DNA from: an uncultured Dorea sp. | GTDB taxonomy: Bacteria; Bacillota; Clostridia; Lachnospirales; Lachnospiraceae | DNA length: 44,511 nt | Reading direction: 5' to 3' | Assembly (NCBI GenBank): GCA_948602995.1 | Contig: CAPEBR010000011.1 | Location: forward strand, 75,717-120,227 | In this document: piece by piece, positions 17,422-25,591 of the stretch | Layout of the letters: each line of letters starts with the position of its first letter | How positions within the stretch are numbered: position 1 is the first letter of the stretch | The notes under the pieces: generated by a model | Told to the model about the DNA's origin: nothing | What the model saw: only the letters and a program-made list of their open reading frames with translations | Database searches by the model: none | Made by a program: the position numbers and the translations under genes

Positions 17422-18477
17422 ATGATGGAAAACTTAGTGATTGGAAATAAGTCTGCCAGGCTTCCCATTATCCAGGGTGGCATGGGAGTCGGCGTGAGCC
17501 TTTCAAAATTAGCGGGAGCCGTTGCGGCAGAGGGCGGCGTGGGGGTGATCTCCACGGCGCAGATCGGTTACGGGGAACCGGGATTTGAGGATGATCCGAA
17601 AGCATGCAACCGCGCAGCCATTGAAAAGCATGTAAAACTGGCGAAAGAGCAGGCGGATGGCGGGCTTGTTGGCGTAAATATTATGGCTGCCCTAAAGGAT
17701 TATGAAGAGCATGTCAGGACAGCCGTAAAGGCTGGTGCAGATCTGATTATCTCGGGAGCAGGTCTCCCTGTCGTGCTTCCGAAGCTGGTGGAAGGGTCTG
17801 ATACGAAGATTGCGCCGATCGTATCCACAGAGAAGGCAGCCCGTGTTATCTTAAAGCTGTGGGAGAGAAGATATAAAAGGACTGCGGATCTCGTGGTGAT
17901 TGAGGGGCCTCAGGCCGGAGGGCATCTGGGTTTTTCCCCGGAAGAGCTGAAGAAGACAGACGCAGCTGCTTATGACTCTGAGATAAAGAAGATTATTGCA
18001 GCCGTAAAAGAATATGGGGACAAGTTCGGGCAGAAAATCCCGGTAGTAACTGCAGGCGGAATTTTCACCAAGGAGGATGTTATGCATGCGTTTAGTCTGG
18101 GAGCGGACGGGGTTCAGGTGGCTTCAAGATTCGTGGCAACAGAGGAATGCGATGCCGCTCTGGCATACAAGGAAGCCTATATTCATGCGGAGGAATCTGA
18201 TGTGACAATCATTCAGAGCCCTGTGGGAATGCCTGGACGGGCTCTCAACAATGATTTTTTAAGACAGGTTCATGAGCAGCGCACAAAAGTCAGGAAATGC
18301 TACGGATGTCTTGCAAAATGTAACCCTGCAGAGATTCCGTATTGTATTACAGACGCACTGATCCGGGCAGTGAAGGGTGATGTTGAGAATGGCCTGGTGT
18401 TCTGCGGGGCAAAAGTGGGAAAGATCAAGGAGATCTCAACGGTTCATGATGTGATCCAGGAATTATGTTCGTATTGA
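17422..18477 (+). CDS. FMN-dependent enoyl-ACP reductase / nitronate monooxygenase family protein
   Basis: 351 residues. AGAGGAG lies 7 nt before ATG 17422; ATG 17425 is equally possible. This is the TIM-barrel flavoprotein family that includes FabK (enoyl-ACP reductase II) and 2-nitropropane dioxygenase. Visible motifs are PIIQGGMGVGVS near the N-terminus, ISGAGLP, VTAGGIFT and ADGVQVASRFVATEEC for FMN binding. The C-terminus has an unusual cysteine set (KCYGCLAKCNPAEIPYC), seen in a clostridial subgroup of this family and perhaps binding metal or iron-sulphur. The usual FabK neighbours (fabD, fabG, fabF) are absent, which leaves nitronate detoxification or another redox role as open as lipid synthesis. 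It converges on tmcAL and overlaps it by 15 bp. Confidence 0.8.
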   Translation: MMENLVIGNKSARLPIIQGGMGVGVSLSKLAGAVAAEGGVGVISTAQIGYGEPGFEDDPKACNRAAIEKHVKLAKEQADGGLVGVNIMAALKDYEEHVRTAVKAGADLIISGAGLPVVLPKLVEGSDTKIAPIVSTEKAARVILKLWERRYKRTADLVVIEGPQAGGHLGFSPEELKKTDAAAYDSEIKKIIAAVKEYGDKFGQKIPVVTAGGIFTKEDVMHAFSLGADGVQVASRFVATEECDAALAYKEAYIHAEESDVTIIQSPVGMPGRALNNDFLRQVHEQRTKVRKCYGCLAKCNPAEIPYCITDALIRAVKGDVENGLVFCGAKVGKIKEISTVHDVIQELCSY

Positions 18478-19809
18478 CTCATCTTCGTATTGGCTCGGCA
18501 GATCTTTGTATTCTTGTTTTACAACCTGTTTCTGGTACTCATTTATAAAGGGAGTCTGGAACTGGTCTGTTATAACGCTTTCATAGAGGTCGGATGCAAA
18601 GATATCCTGCCTGAGCATGTTAAGGCCTGTGCTGCTTAAGGCATCTGTCCGGGTGAGCTTTGTAATAAGGGGCACCCCTGCACAGCTCTTCAGGAGGGAG
18701 AGAAGCGGCGTACCGTCTGTACGGAAGCCCAGAATGCGTGCATACTGACAGAACCCCTTCCTTTTATAAAGAAGCAGATCTTCCTTTGTGATATTTAATA
18801 AGATGTGAAAGAGACAGCGGCTTATTCTTGTATAGGTCATGTCTCTTGTTTTGATTAGGCTAAGAAACTGACTAAGGGTGATGAATTCATCTCTATGCTT
18901 TTTGATTCGGTTGGCCAGATCTTCCGTGACATCCATGTAACGCATCAGCGTGTCCGGAGTCTCTGTCATCAGCCGGTACTTTATGAGCAGTGAAAAATCA
19001 TCTCCGGAAATGGGATACCGTTTTCCAAATGCATCATGAAAAACCGGAATGCAGAACGGAGGAACCTGTTTATCTAAAAGAGGCTGGACTGACGACAAAG
19101 AAGTTCTGTAAGCTCTGCTGGTTTTGCCAGATACATCGGAAATAAGCCGGCGTATGGCAGATGCAGAGCCATAGCAGCTGCCGTCTGGCAGCGTTTCGCT
19201 GTGATATCCAGAGCCTATGCGCCGGATGGTATGAACTGCCATGGCGCTTTTTTTAGACCGGAGCGCTTTGATATACTCAATTCCAAGAATATTATTGGGC
19301 AGTCCCAGTATCGCATCCAGATCTGCATCTCCTAAAGAGCCTTTAAGGGAGCCGTTGAAATAGCTTTTTAGCGCCGTCTGTCTTGCCTGGGGAAATGAAC
19401 GTCCGCTTTTTAAATTCTCCTGTAGGCAGGCTCTATATTCTTCGGGTTCCTGAATCAGGACTTCGGCGATTCTCTCCAGTATGCCGATATCCCCGCATTC
19501 ACTTCCAAAGCAGACCGCGTCCACACAGCCTGCCTTTTCAGCCAGGGCGATGGCTCCTGCGGCGAAATATTCGGCGCTGCCCGCTGCAAAGCAGACAGGG
19601 AGCTCCAGGACTGCCGAGGCGCCGGCTTTTAATGCCATCTCTGCGCGGAGATGCTTTGGCATGAGGGCGGGAGCGCCCCGCTGCACAAAGTCACCGCTCA
19701 TAATCACAAGCACGTAATCTGCCCCTGTAATCTCCCTTGCTTTCCTGATATGATACAAATGCCCGTTATGAAACGGATTATATTCTGTAATGAGTCCAAC
19801 GACTTTCAC
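18463..19809 (-). CDS. tmcAL: tRNA(Met) cytidine acetate ligase (YlbM/TmcAL family)
   Basis: 448 residues from GTG 19809, chosen because AAGGAGA lies 5 nt upstream and the family start (KVVGLITEYNPFHNGHLYHI) follows at once. The N-terminal nucleotidyltransferase-like fold shows the HNGH signature and MSGDFVQRG. TmcAL uses ATP and acetate to form N4-acetylcytidine at the wobble position of elongator tRNA(Met). Length is close to the Bacillus protein, with a modest extension. The gene has its own promoter, and its 3' end overlaps the convergent flavoprotein gene, so the two transcripts are antisense at their ends. Confidence 0.88.
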   Translation of the reverse strand: MKVVGLITEYNPFHNGHLYHIRKAREITGADYVLVIMSGDFVQRGAPALMPKHLRAEMALKAGASAVLELPVCFAAGSAEYFAAGAIALAEKAGCVDAVCFGSECGDIGILERIAEVLIQEPEEYRACLQENLKSGRSFPQARQTALKSYFNGSLKGSLGDADLDAILGLPNNILGIEYIKALRSKKSAMAVHTIRRIGSGYHSETLPDGSCYGSASAIRRLISDVSGKTSRAYRTSLSSVQPLLDKQVPPFCIPVFHDAFGKRYPISGDDFSLLIKYRLMTETPDTLMRYMDVTEDLANRIKKHRDEFITLSQFLSLIKTRDMTYTRISRCLFHILLNITKEDLLLYKRKGFCQYARILGFRTDGTPLLSLLKSCAGVPLITKLTRTDALSSTGLNMLRQDIFASDLYESVITDQFQTPFINEYQKQVVKQEYKDLPSQYEDESIRT

Positions 19810-19840
19810 AATAATCTCCTTGTAAAATTTTTTTAAATTG

Positions 19841-19869
19841 ATTATACTATAAAGGAAAAGAGTTCGCAA
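19841..19869 (-). promoter_or_regulatory. Promoter of tmcAL
   Basis: On the reverse strand, TTGCGA at 19869-19864, a 17-bp spacer, and TATAAT at 19846-19841. The family B half-motif (reverse strand, ending at 19910) lies 41 bp upstream of the -35 box. Confidence 0.7.
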
Positions 19870-19870
19870 A

Positions 19871-19908
19871 CAACTATTTGCGTCTGTTGCCGCAAGTAGT
19901 TGTTTTTT
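19871..19908 (+). terminator. Intrinsic terminator structure upstream of mgtE
   Basis: CAACTATTTGCG (19871-19882) pairs with CGCAAGTAGTTG (19891-19902), followed by six T. It works only in the forward direction. No forward gene lies immediately upstream, so it may block antisense transcription into the tmcAL promoter or act as an attenuator in an mgtE leader. Confidence 0.6.
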
Positions 19909-19925
19909 AGTTACTATTCACGGGG
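19908..19925 (-). repeat. Family B half-element
   Basis: TAGTTACTATTCACGGGG on the forward strand, identical over 18 nt to the left end of the composite at 33865. On the reverse strand it reads CCCCGTGAATAGTAAC toward the tmcAL promoter. Confidence 0.65.
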
Positions 19926-19964
19926 CATGTTCTTTATTTAAAAAACAGGGAAGGAGGGTATATT

Positions 19965-21425
19965 ATGAAGACAAATGACGATCTGCGAAGATCAGCAGAT
20001 GAAGAGTGGGGCAGTGCAGTCGCCTGGAGTGAGTTCGATTATGATGATCTGCCGGAAGAAGAGGAATACCCTCCTGAACGGGAGGAACTTACCATTGAGC
20101 GGATTCAGGAGATGCTCAGTGCCCGTCGGTTTAAAGAGCTGAAGGAAGAGCTGGAAAATAATATGTATCCTGTGGATCTCGCGGATATCCTGGAGGAGGT
20201 TGATGAAAAACAACTTGTTCTCATATTCCGTCTGCTTGTAAAGGAAGAGGCGGCGGAAACATTTGCATATATGAACAGTGACCTCAGGGAGCTTCTTATA
20301 GATGCGCTGACTGATTCTGAGCTTGAGGAGGTTATGGAAGAGATGTATCTGGACGATACGGTGGACGTCCTAGAGGAGATGCCGGCCAATGTTGTGGACA
20401 GGCTGCTTCTAGTAACGGACGAGGAGAGAAGGGCGCTTATCAATCAGCTTCTCCAGTATCCGGATGACAGCGCCGGAAGTGTCATGAATGTGGATTATAT
20501 TGCCCTAAGTAAAGAAATGACTGTTGAAGAGGCAATCCTGAAGATCCGCCAGGTGGGACTGAATCGTGAAACAATCTATACCTGCTATGTGACAGAAAAG
20601 AAGCATCTGATCGGCGTGGTGGATATCAAGGATCTCCTGACAACCGGTGAATCCCGTCTGATTGAGGAGATTATGGATACGAATATGCTCTACGGGGAGA
20701 CGACGGATGATCAGGAGGAGGTCGCCCGGACTATTATGAAATACGGGCTGATTGCACTTCCTATCGTAGACCATGAGCATTGTATGGTAGGAATTGTTAC
20801 GGTTGACGATGCTATGCTTGTTCTGCAGGAAGAGGAGACAGAGGACATCAGTATCATGGCTGGTGTTAATCCAAATGATGAATCGTATTTTGGCACAACT
20901 GTATTTGAACATGTAAGGAGCAGGATACCCTGGCTTTTGTTTCTGATGCTGTCTGCGACAGTTACCCAGATGATTATGAACAGCTATGAGGCAGCGATTG
21001 CAGTGATGCCGCAGCTTACCGGTTTTGTTCCAATGCTTACCGGAACCGGAGGCAACTGTGGCTCCCAGAGCTCTACACTTATGATCCGCGGACTTGCGGT
21101 AGGGGAGATTGAATTCTCAGATCTTCTTAAGGTTATATGGAAGGAAATCCGTGTTGCAGTATCTGTAAGCCTGATTCTTGCAGTTGTCAATGGATGCCGC
21201 ATCGTGCTTATGGGACAGGGGGACGCCCTGCTTGCGTGCACAATCGGGGTTACCATGGCATGTACTGTGATTATCGCAAAGATTGTAGGCTGCACCCTTC
21301 CTCTAGTTGCAAAGAAGGTGGGGCTTGATCCGGCGATCATGGCGACGCCTTTGATCTCCACCCTGGTAGACATCAGTACGATCAGTGTGTATTTTGCAAT
21401 TATCAGTGCGGTATTCGGGCTGTAA
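19965..21425 (+). CDS. mgtE: Magnesium transporter MgtE
   Basis: 486 residues, ATG 19965 behind AAGGAGGG. The order is typical of MgtE: an acidic N domain (about 60-170) with repeated helical motifs such as LLDALTDSELEEVM, a tandem CBS pair (about 180-300), then five membrane segments at the C-terminus. MLTGTGGNCGSQSSTL is the conserved pore-region signature. It is a Mg2+-gated channel in the plasma membrane that closes when the cytosolic domains bind magnesium. Upstream are a terminator-like stem and a family B half-element but no convincing promoter and no visible M-box riboswitch. It appears to be a single-gene unit. Confidence 0.93.
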   Translation: MKTNDDLRRSADEEWGSAVAWSEFDYDDLPEEEEYPPEREELTIERIQEMLSARRFKELKEELENNMYPVDLADILEEVDEKQLVLIFRLLVKEEAAETFAYMNSDLRELLIDALTDSELEEVMEEMYLDDTVDVLEEMPANVVDRLLLVTDEERRALINQLLQYPDDSAGSVMNVDYIALSKEMTVEEAILKIRQVGLNRETIYTCYVTEKKHLIGVVDIKDLLTTGESRLIEEIMDTNMLYGETTDDQEEVARTIMKYGLIALPIVDHEHCMVGIVTVDDAMLVLQEEETEDISIMAGVNPNDESYFGTTVFEHVRSRIPWLLFLMLSATVTQMIMNSYEAAIAVMPQLTGFVPMLTGTGGNCGSQSSTLMIRGLAVGEIEFSDLLKVIWKEIRVAVSVSLILAVVNGCRIVLMGQGDALLACTIGVTMACTVIIAKIVGCTLPLVAKKVGLDPAIMATPLISTLVDISTISVYFAIISAVFGL

Positions 21426-21443
21426 AATTAATGGCGGCGATTA

Positions 21444-21480
21444 TCCTCTATGAGCGGACGGTTAGTCCGTGAATAGTAAC
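21444..21480 (+). repeat. Family B dyad element upstream of pta
   Basis: The sequence ends in GTCCGTGAATAGTAAC; the inner stem CGGAC/GTCCG is intact, while the left outer arm is degraded (only CTAT remains paired). It lies 40 bp before the -35 box of pta. AATAGACA follows 13 nt after its end, at the same offset as in the plsX copy. Confidence 0.7.
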
Positions 21481-21519
21481 GATGTACGAAAAAATAGACA
21501 TGTTTCTGATTAAGAAGTC

Positions 21520-21548
21520 TTGTCCCGCGGCAAGCTTTGTATTATAAT
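21520..21548 (+). promoter_or_regulatory. Promoter of pta-ackA
   Basis: TTGTCC, a 17-bp spacer and TATAAT, with the start codon 38 nt further on. Transcription from here would not include the family B element upstream. Confidence 0.75.
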
Positions 21549-21586
21549 GTAGGCATTGAGAATATATGGAAAGGAGCTTTTCAGTC

Positions 21587-22588
21587 ATGGGATTTATTGA
21601 TGATATTAAGGCAAAAGCAAAGACAAATAAGAAGACAATAGTACTTCCGGAGACAGAGGACATCAGAACCTACGAAGCCGCACAGGCAGTTTTAAAAGAG
21701 GGTACGGCGAACCTTATTCTGGTGGGAAGCGAAGAGGAGATTGCGAAGAATAAGGGTGATTTTGACATCAGCGGTGCAGTCATCGTTGACCCGGCAACGA
21801 ATCCGAAGACGGAGGAATATATTGCAAAGCTCGTGGAACTCAGGCAGAAGAAGGGTATGACAGAGGAACAGGCAAGGGAGCTGCTTCTTAAGAATTATCT
21901 GTACTATGGCGTAATGATGGTTAAGATGAAGGATGCAGACGGAATGGTTTCAGGAGCATGCCATTCTACAGCAGATACCTTAAGGCCATGTCTTCAGATC
22001 TTAAAGACAAAGCCGGGAACAAAGCTTGTATCCGCGTTTTTCGTTATGGTCGTGCCGGACTGTGATATGGGGGCGGACGGAACCTTTATCTTTGCGGACT
22101 CAGGCCTTGAACAGAATCCGGATCCGGAGAAGCTTGCGGCCATTGCACTGTCATCAGCAGATTCCTTTAAGATTCTTACGGGAAAAGAGCCTGTCGTTGC
22201 CATGCTTTCTCATTCTACCAAGGGAAGTGCAAAGCATGCAGATGTTGACAAGGTTCTTGAGGCTACCAGAATTGCAAAGGAAAACGCGCCGGAGGGTCTT
22301 CTTCTTGACGGTGAGTTCCAGTTAGATGCAGCGATAGTACCGGAGATCGGAGCGTCAAAGGCGCCTGGAAGTCCGGTGGCAGGAAAAGCAAATGTTCTTG
22401 TATTCCCGGATCTTGATGCAGGGAACATCGGCTACAAGCTTGTACAGAGACTCGCGAAGGCAGAGGCATACGGACCGCTGACACAGGGGATTGCAGCTCC
22501 GGTTAATGATCTGTCCCGCGGATGCAGCGCACAGGATATTGAGGGCGTTGTTGCGATCACAGCAGTACAGTGTATGTCTGAAGATTAG
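21587..22588 (+). CDS. pta: Phosphate acetyltransferase
   Basis: 333 residues from ATG 21587. AAGGAG at 21571-21576 fits this start, and the family begins MGFIDDIKAKAK; the in-frame ATG at 21566 overlaps the ribosome binding site. Pta converts acetyl-CoA and phosphate to acetyl phosphate and CoA. Visible motifs include VLPETEDIRTYEAA near the start, DGMVSGACHSTADTLRP and the C-terminal NVLVFPDLDAGNIGYKLVQR. It is the short form, without an N-terminal regulatory domain. ackA follows after 43 bp, so the pair makes ATP and acetate at the end of fermentation. Confidence 0.95.
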   Translation: MGFIDDIKAKAKTNKKTIVLPETEDIRTYEAAQAVLKEGTANLILVGSEEEIAKNKGDFDISGAVIVDPATNPKTEEYIAKLVELRQKKGMTEEQARELLLKNYLYYGVMMVKMKDADGMVSGACHSTADTLRPCLQILKTKPGTKLVSAFFVMVVPDCDMGADGTFIFADSGLEQNPDPEKLAAIALSSADSFKILTGKEPVVAMLSHSTKGSAKHADVDKVLEATRIAKENAPEGLLLDGEFQLDAAIVPEIGASKAPGSPVAGKANVLVFPDLDAGNIGYKLVQRLAKAEAYGPLTQGIAAPVNDLSRGCSAQDIEGVVAITAVQCMSED

Positions 22589-22631
22589 AATTGTATAAAA
22601 AATACTATATAAAAAAGAGAGGTAAAGAAAA

Positions 22632-23822
22632 ATGAATGTATTAGTCATCAACTGTGGAAGTTCATCATTGAAATTCCAGCTAATCAACTCAGAATCCGAG
22701 GCGGTTCTGGCAAAGGGGCTCTGTGAGAGAATCGGAATTGACGGAAGTCTTACTTATCAGCCGGAAGGCGGCGAGAAGGTAAAATCCGATAAGGCCATGC
22801 CCACCCATACCGAGGCAATCCAGTTTGTAATTGATGCGCTTACAGACGCCCAGACAGGTGTTGTTAAGAGCCTTGACGAGATCGGGGCAGTGGGACACCG
22901 TGTCGTACATGGCGGAGAGAAGTTCGCAAGCTCTGTTGTAATTACAGAGGAGGTAAAGGCAGCGATTGAGGAATGTAATGATCTCGCGCCGCTTCACAAT
23001 CCGGCAAACCTGATCGGTATCAATGCATGTGAAAAGCTGATGCCCGGCACACCTATGGTAGCTGTATTCGACACGGCGTTCCATCAGACAATGCCTGAAA
23101 AAGCCTATATGTACGGTCTTCCATACGAATATTATGACAAATACAAGGTAAGGAGATACGGCTTCCACGGAACCAGCCACAGCTTTGTATCAAAGAGAGC
23201 AGCAGAGCTTGCAGGCAAGCCATATGATCAGGTGAAGACAATCGTATGCCATCTGGGCAATGGCGCAAGCATCTGTGCAGTGGAAAATGGAAAATCTGTA
23301 GACACCTCCATGGGGCTTACTCCTCTTGAAGGACTTGTTATGGGAACACGTTCCGGTGATATTGACCCGGCGATTTTAGAGTTCCTTTCCAAGAAGGAAG
23401 AGCTTGATATTGCAGGACTGATGAACATGCTGAACAAGAAGTCTGGCGTATTCGGTCTTTCCAATAACCTGTCCAGTGATTTCCGTGACCTGGAGGAAGG
23501 TGCAAACAGCGGCAACGACCAGGCAAGAGTGGCTCTTGAGGTATTTGCTTACCGTGTTGCAAAATATGTGGGAAGCTATGCTGCAGCAATGAACGGTGTA
23601 GATGTAATTGCATTTACAGCAGGCATTGGTGAGAATTCCGGCACAGTGAGAAGCGCTGTCGCAAAATATCTTGGCTATCTTGGAATTGAGATTAATGAAG
23701 AGGCAAATGGAAAACGCGGAGAGGAGATTACGATCTCTACACCGGATTCCAAAGTTACGGTCATGGTAATCCCGACCAACGAAGAGCTTGCAATTGCACG
23801 CGAGACAGTAGCATTAGTATAG
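22632..23822 (+). CDS. ackA: Acetate kinase
   Basis: 396 residues, the usual length. It transfers phosphate from acetyl phosphate to ADP, giving acetate and ATP. The ASKHA-fold signatures are present: MNVLVINCGSSSLKFQL at the N-terminus, GHRVVHGGEKF, RYGFHGTSHSFV, HLGNGASICAVENGKSVDTS and FTAGIGENSG. Its start has AGAGAGGT upstream. It forms an operon with pta and is followed by an intrinsic terminator. Confidence 0.97.
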   Translation: MNVLVINCGSSSLKFQLINSESEAVLAKGLCERIGIDGSLTYQPEGGEKVKSDKAMPTHTEAIQFVIDALTDAQTGVVKSLDEIGAVGHRVVHGGEKFASSVVITEEVKAAIEECNDLAPLHNPANLIGINACEKLMPGTPMVAVFDTAFHQTMPEKAYMYGLPYEYYDKYKVRRYGFHGTSHSFVSKRAAELAGKPYDQVKTIVCHLGNGASICAVENGKSVDTSMGLTPLEGLVMGTRSGDIDPAILEFLSKKEELDIAGLMNMLNKKSGVFGLSNNLSSDFRDLEEGANSGNDQARVALEVFAYRVAKYVGSYAAAMNGVDVIAFTAGIGENSGTVRSAVAKYLGYLGIEINEEANGKRGEEITISTPDSKVTVMVIPTNEELAIARETVALV

Positions 23823-23830
23823 GTATTAAT

Positions 23831-23868
23831 GATTCAGCCATATATATTGTATGGCTGAATCGGTTTTT
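23831..23868 (+). terminator. Terminator of pta-ackA
   Basis: GATTCAGCCATA (23831-23842) pairs with TATGGCTGAATC (23850-23861), then GG and five T. The left arm begins with the TAATGATTCAGC word that also flanks the GntR gene. Confidence 0.85.
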
Positions 23869-23903
23869 GGGAAAACCTTTTGGAAAATCTTTGGAGATTT
23901 CTG

Positions 23904-23931
23904 TTGACAAAATTATGTAACGTGATATAAT
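23904..23931 (+). promoter_or_regulatory. Promoter of yceD-rpmF
   Basis: TTGACA, a 16-bp spacer and TATAAT. The start codon of the first gene is 28 nt downstream. No family B element precedes it. Confidence 0.8.
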
Positions 23932-23959
23932 AATTTAGGTGTGAATAGGAGTAATAGTT

Positions 23960-24487
23960 ATGTTATTAGACCTATCCTGTGTTTTGTCTGAACAGCATAC
24001 GGACATTGAGAAGGAAGTGGAGCTTGAGATCAGGGAGTTTTCCACAGGTGGAAGGAGCTTTCCGCTAAAGGGAAAGACCCCGTTTCTGGTCAGGGTAACG
24101 CATGAGAAGGAACGGAGACTTCAGATTACAGCCAGCGGCAGAGTGACATTTGAGATTCCGTGTGACAGATGCTTAGAACCGGTGGAAAAGGAGATTGTTT
24201 TGGATTTTGTGAAGCATATCGACTTAGGTGTTCCGGACGGTGAACAGGCAGACGAATTAGATGAAACATATTATATTGACGGATATACGCTTGACGCAGA
24301 TAAACTGATATGCGGCGAGATATTGATAGGGTGGCCGACGAAGATTCTGTGCAGCGAAGACTGTAAGGGTATTTGCAATGTATGTGGTCAAAACCTGAAT
24401 CAGGGGACCTGTGACTGTGAAGATACAGGTCTTGACCCTAGAATGTCAGTTATCCGGGATGTTTTTAAGAATTTTAAGGAGGTGTAA
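23960..24487 (+). CDS. yceD: YceD family protein (DUF177), rRNA accumulation factor
   Basis: 175 residues. The DUF177/YceD family is almost always next to rpmF and is linked to 23S rRNA accumulation. A first cysteine pair (CDRC) lies in the middle. The C-terminus has a cysteine cluster (CSEDCKGICNVCGQN, then CDC) that looks like a zinc site and is typical of the Gram-positive version. It is probably cytoplasmic. It is the first gene after the promoter at 23904 and is separated from rpmF by 3 bp, so translation is likely coupled. Confidence 0.88.
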   Translation: MLLDLSCVLSEQHTDIEKEVELEIREFSTGGRSFPLKGKTPFLVRVTHEKERRLQITASGRVTFEIPCDRCLEPVEKEIVLDFVKHIDLGVPDGEQADELDETYYIDGYTLDADKLICGEILIGWPTKILCSEDCKGICNVCGQNLNQGTCDCEDTGLDPRMSVIRDVFKNFKEV

Positions 24488-24490
24488 CCT

Positions 24491-24673
24491 ATGTCAATCT
24501 GTCCAAAGAATAAATCTTCTAAAGCAAGAAGAGACAAGAGAAGAGCTAATTGGAAGATGAGCGCTCCGAATCTGGTAAAGTGCAGCAGATGCGGCGAATT
24601 GATGATGCCGCACAGAGTATGCAAGGCATGCGGAAGCTACAACAAGAGAGAAATTATTGCTCAGGACAACTAA
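24491..24673 (+). CDS. rpmF: 50S ribosomal protein L32
   Basis: 60 residues, standard length. The start AAGGAGGTGTAACCTATG has a near-ideal ribosome binding site that overlaps the end of yceD. The N-terminus is basic (PKNKSSKARRDKRRANWKM) and contacts rRNA. Two cysteine pairs (CSRCGE and CKACG) form the zinc ribbon of the C+ type, so this is not the zinc-independent paralogue. A strong terminator follows directly, which sets its expression apart from the plsX genes downstream. Confidence 0.96.
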   Translation: MSICPKNKSSKARRDKRRANWKMSAPNLVKCSRCGELMMPHRVCKACGSYNKREIIAQDN

Positions 24674-24680
24674 GTGTAAA

Positions 24681-24711
24681 AAAAGAATCCGGCTCTGCCG
24701 GATTCTTTTTT
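24681..24711. terminator. Terminator of yceD-rpmF
   Basis: AAAAGAATCCGGC (24681-24693), a 3-nt loop, then GCCGGATTCTTTT (24697-24709) and further T. The A-run on the left gives it a T-run on the reverse strand too, so it may also end the reverse-strand gene at 24777. Confidence 0.9.
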
Positions 24712-24721
24712 CGATAGGAGA

Positions 24722-24763
24722 AATCTGGGACGGGGTATTTTTAAAAATACCCCGTCCCAGATT
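24722..24763. repeat. Family A palindrome, copy 1
   Basis: A 42-bp perfect palindrome. The core GGGACGGGGTATTTTT pairs with its complement with no loop, and outer AATCT pairs with AGATT. This copy has T-A where the other three have C-G next to the central T5A5, compensated on both arms. It lies 11 bp after the rpmF terminator and 13 bp from the 3' end of the reverse-strand gene. Confidence 0.9.
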
Positions 24764-24776
24764 CTCAGATTCCATA

Positions 24777-25310
24777 TCACAGGAGAAAAGTTATTATTAC
24801 ATCAGTAAAGAATAACATAGCTATAATCCCCGTTATAACTGTAAATGTCTTCGAAGGCAGCTTTTCTGTCAGTTTTTCAAACAGCGGCTGCAGTACATAT
24901 AAAAATAACATCCCCCCGATTCCAAAACGTATGCTTGGGTTCAGCGCAATACGTCCCTGGAAATTAAAAGAAAACCTACGGTAATCCCACATCCAGCCTC
25001 CTGTGGTCAGTTCCATAATATAGCTCCCTATAAGTTCGACAAAAGTTGTGACAAAGATAATGCCAAAGAAGACCAGTATGGGAGTAATAAAGAGCTTCCC
25101 TATGTACATCCGTTTTTTCTGCAGCTTTCCTAAAGAAAAGATTAAGATCAGTGCACCTGTTCCATAGATAACGCAATATGGCCCGAACAGTACGCCCCTG
25201 TTCGAGAACCCCCATCTGTATACAACAACTTCTAAAAAAACCTCATAAACCCACCCAATCACAGAATACAATATAAAATAGAAAAAATATTCCTGTACTT
25301 TTCGTTTCAC
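24777..25310 (-). CDS. Membrane protein, putative ABC-transporter type IV family (PF06541)
   Basis: 177 residues from GTG 25310, chosen because AAGGAGG lies 9 nt upstream; a longer frame from GTG 25355 has no such site. Motifs fit PF06541: FILYSVIGWVYE, then NRGVLFGPYCVIYGTGAL, and four to five hydrophobic segments. The family name rests on weak evidence; the real function is unknown. It has no ATPase or binding-protein partner here. It sits in reverse inside the conserved rpmF-plsX cluster, bordered by a terminator, a palindrome and a family B element, which suggests later insertion. Confidence 0.75.
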   Translation of the reverse strand: MKRKVQEYFFYFILYSVIGWVYEVFLEVVVYRWGFSNRGVLFGPYCVIYGTGALILIFSLGKLQKKRMYIGKLFITPILVFFGIIFVTTFVELIGSYIMELTTGGWMWDYRRFSFNFQGRIALNPSIRFGIGGMLFLYVLQPLFEKLTEKLPSKTFTVITGIIAMLFFTDVIITFLL

Positions 25311-25416
25311 CGTATCATTCCTCCTTGTGCCTGCGCTTTTAACATGTATCTTCACGAAAATTAATCTGCGGCGTGACAGAAACCGTTAAGAATCGTGTTC
25401 AATACCTTTAGGATAC

Positions 25417-25445
25417 AGTCTATAGTATAGACATGAAGATGTCAA
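25417..25445 (-). promoter_or_regulatory. Possible promoter of the PF06541 gene
   Basis: On the reverse strand, TTGACA at 25445-25440, a 17-bp spacer, then TAGACT. The -10 box is only a four-of-six match. Confidence 0.5.
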
Positions 25446-25461
25446 CAGAGTAATACTAAGG

Positions 25462-25498
25462 GTTACTATGATCGGACAGTTAGTCCGTGAATAGCAAC
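25462..25498 (+). repeat. Family B dyad element upstream of plsX
   Basis: Outer arms GTTACTAT and ATAGCAAC (one A-C mismatch) enclose CGGAC, loop AGTTA and GTCCG. It lies 39 bp before the -35 box of plsX; AATAGACA again begins 13 nt after its end, as in the pta copy. Confidence 0.75.
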
Positions 25499-25536
25499 CA
25501 CTAATGGCTTAATAGACAATCCAGATACACTTTTTC

Positions 25537-25565
25537 TTGATTTTTGCCCCAATGTTTAGTAGAAT
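25537..25565 (+). promoter_or_regulatory. Promoter of the plsX operon
   Basis: TTGATT, a 17-bp spacer and TAGAAT, 26 nt before the start codon of plsX. I see no FapR-type operator. Confidence 0.65.
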
Positions 25566-25591
25566 GATACCAGGTACTAGGAGGAACAGCT

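Noticed and set aside
19810..19964. Magnesium M-box riboswitch before mgtE
   Set aside because: The interval is short, most of it belongs to the tmcAL promoter, and none of the M-box conserved segments is seen.
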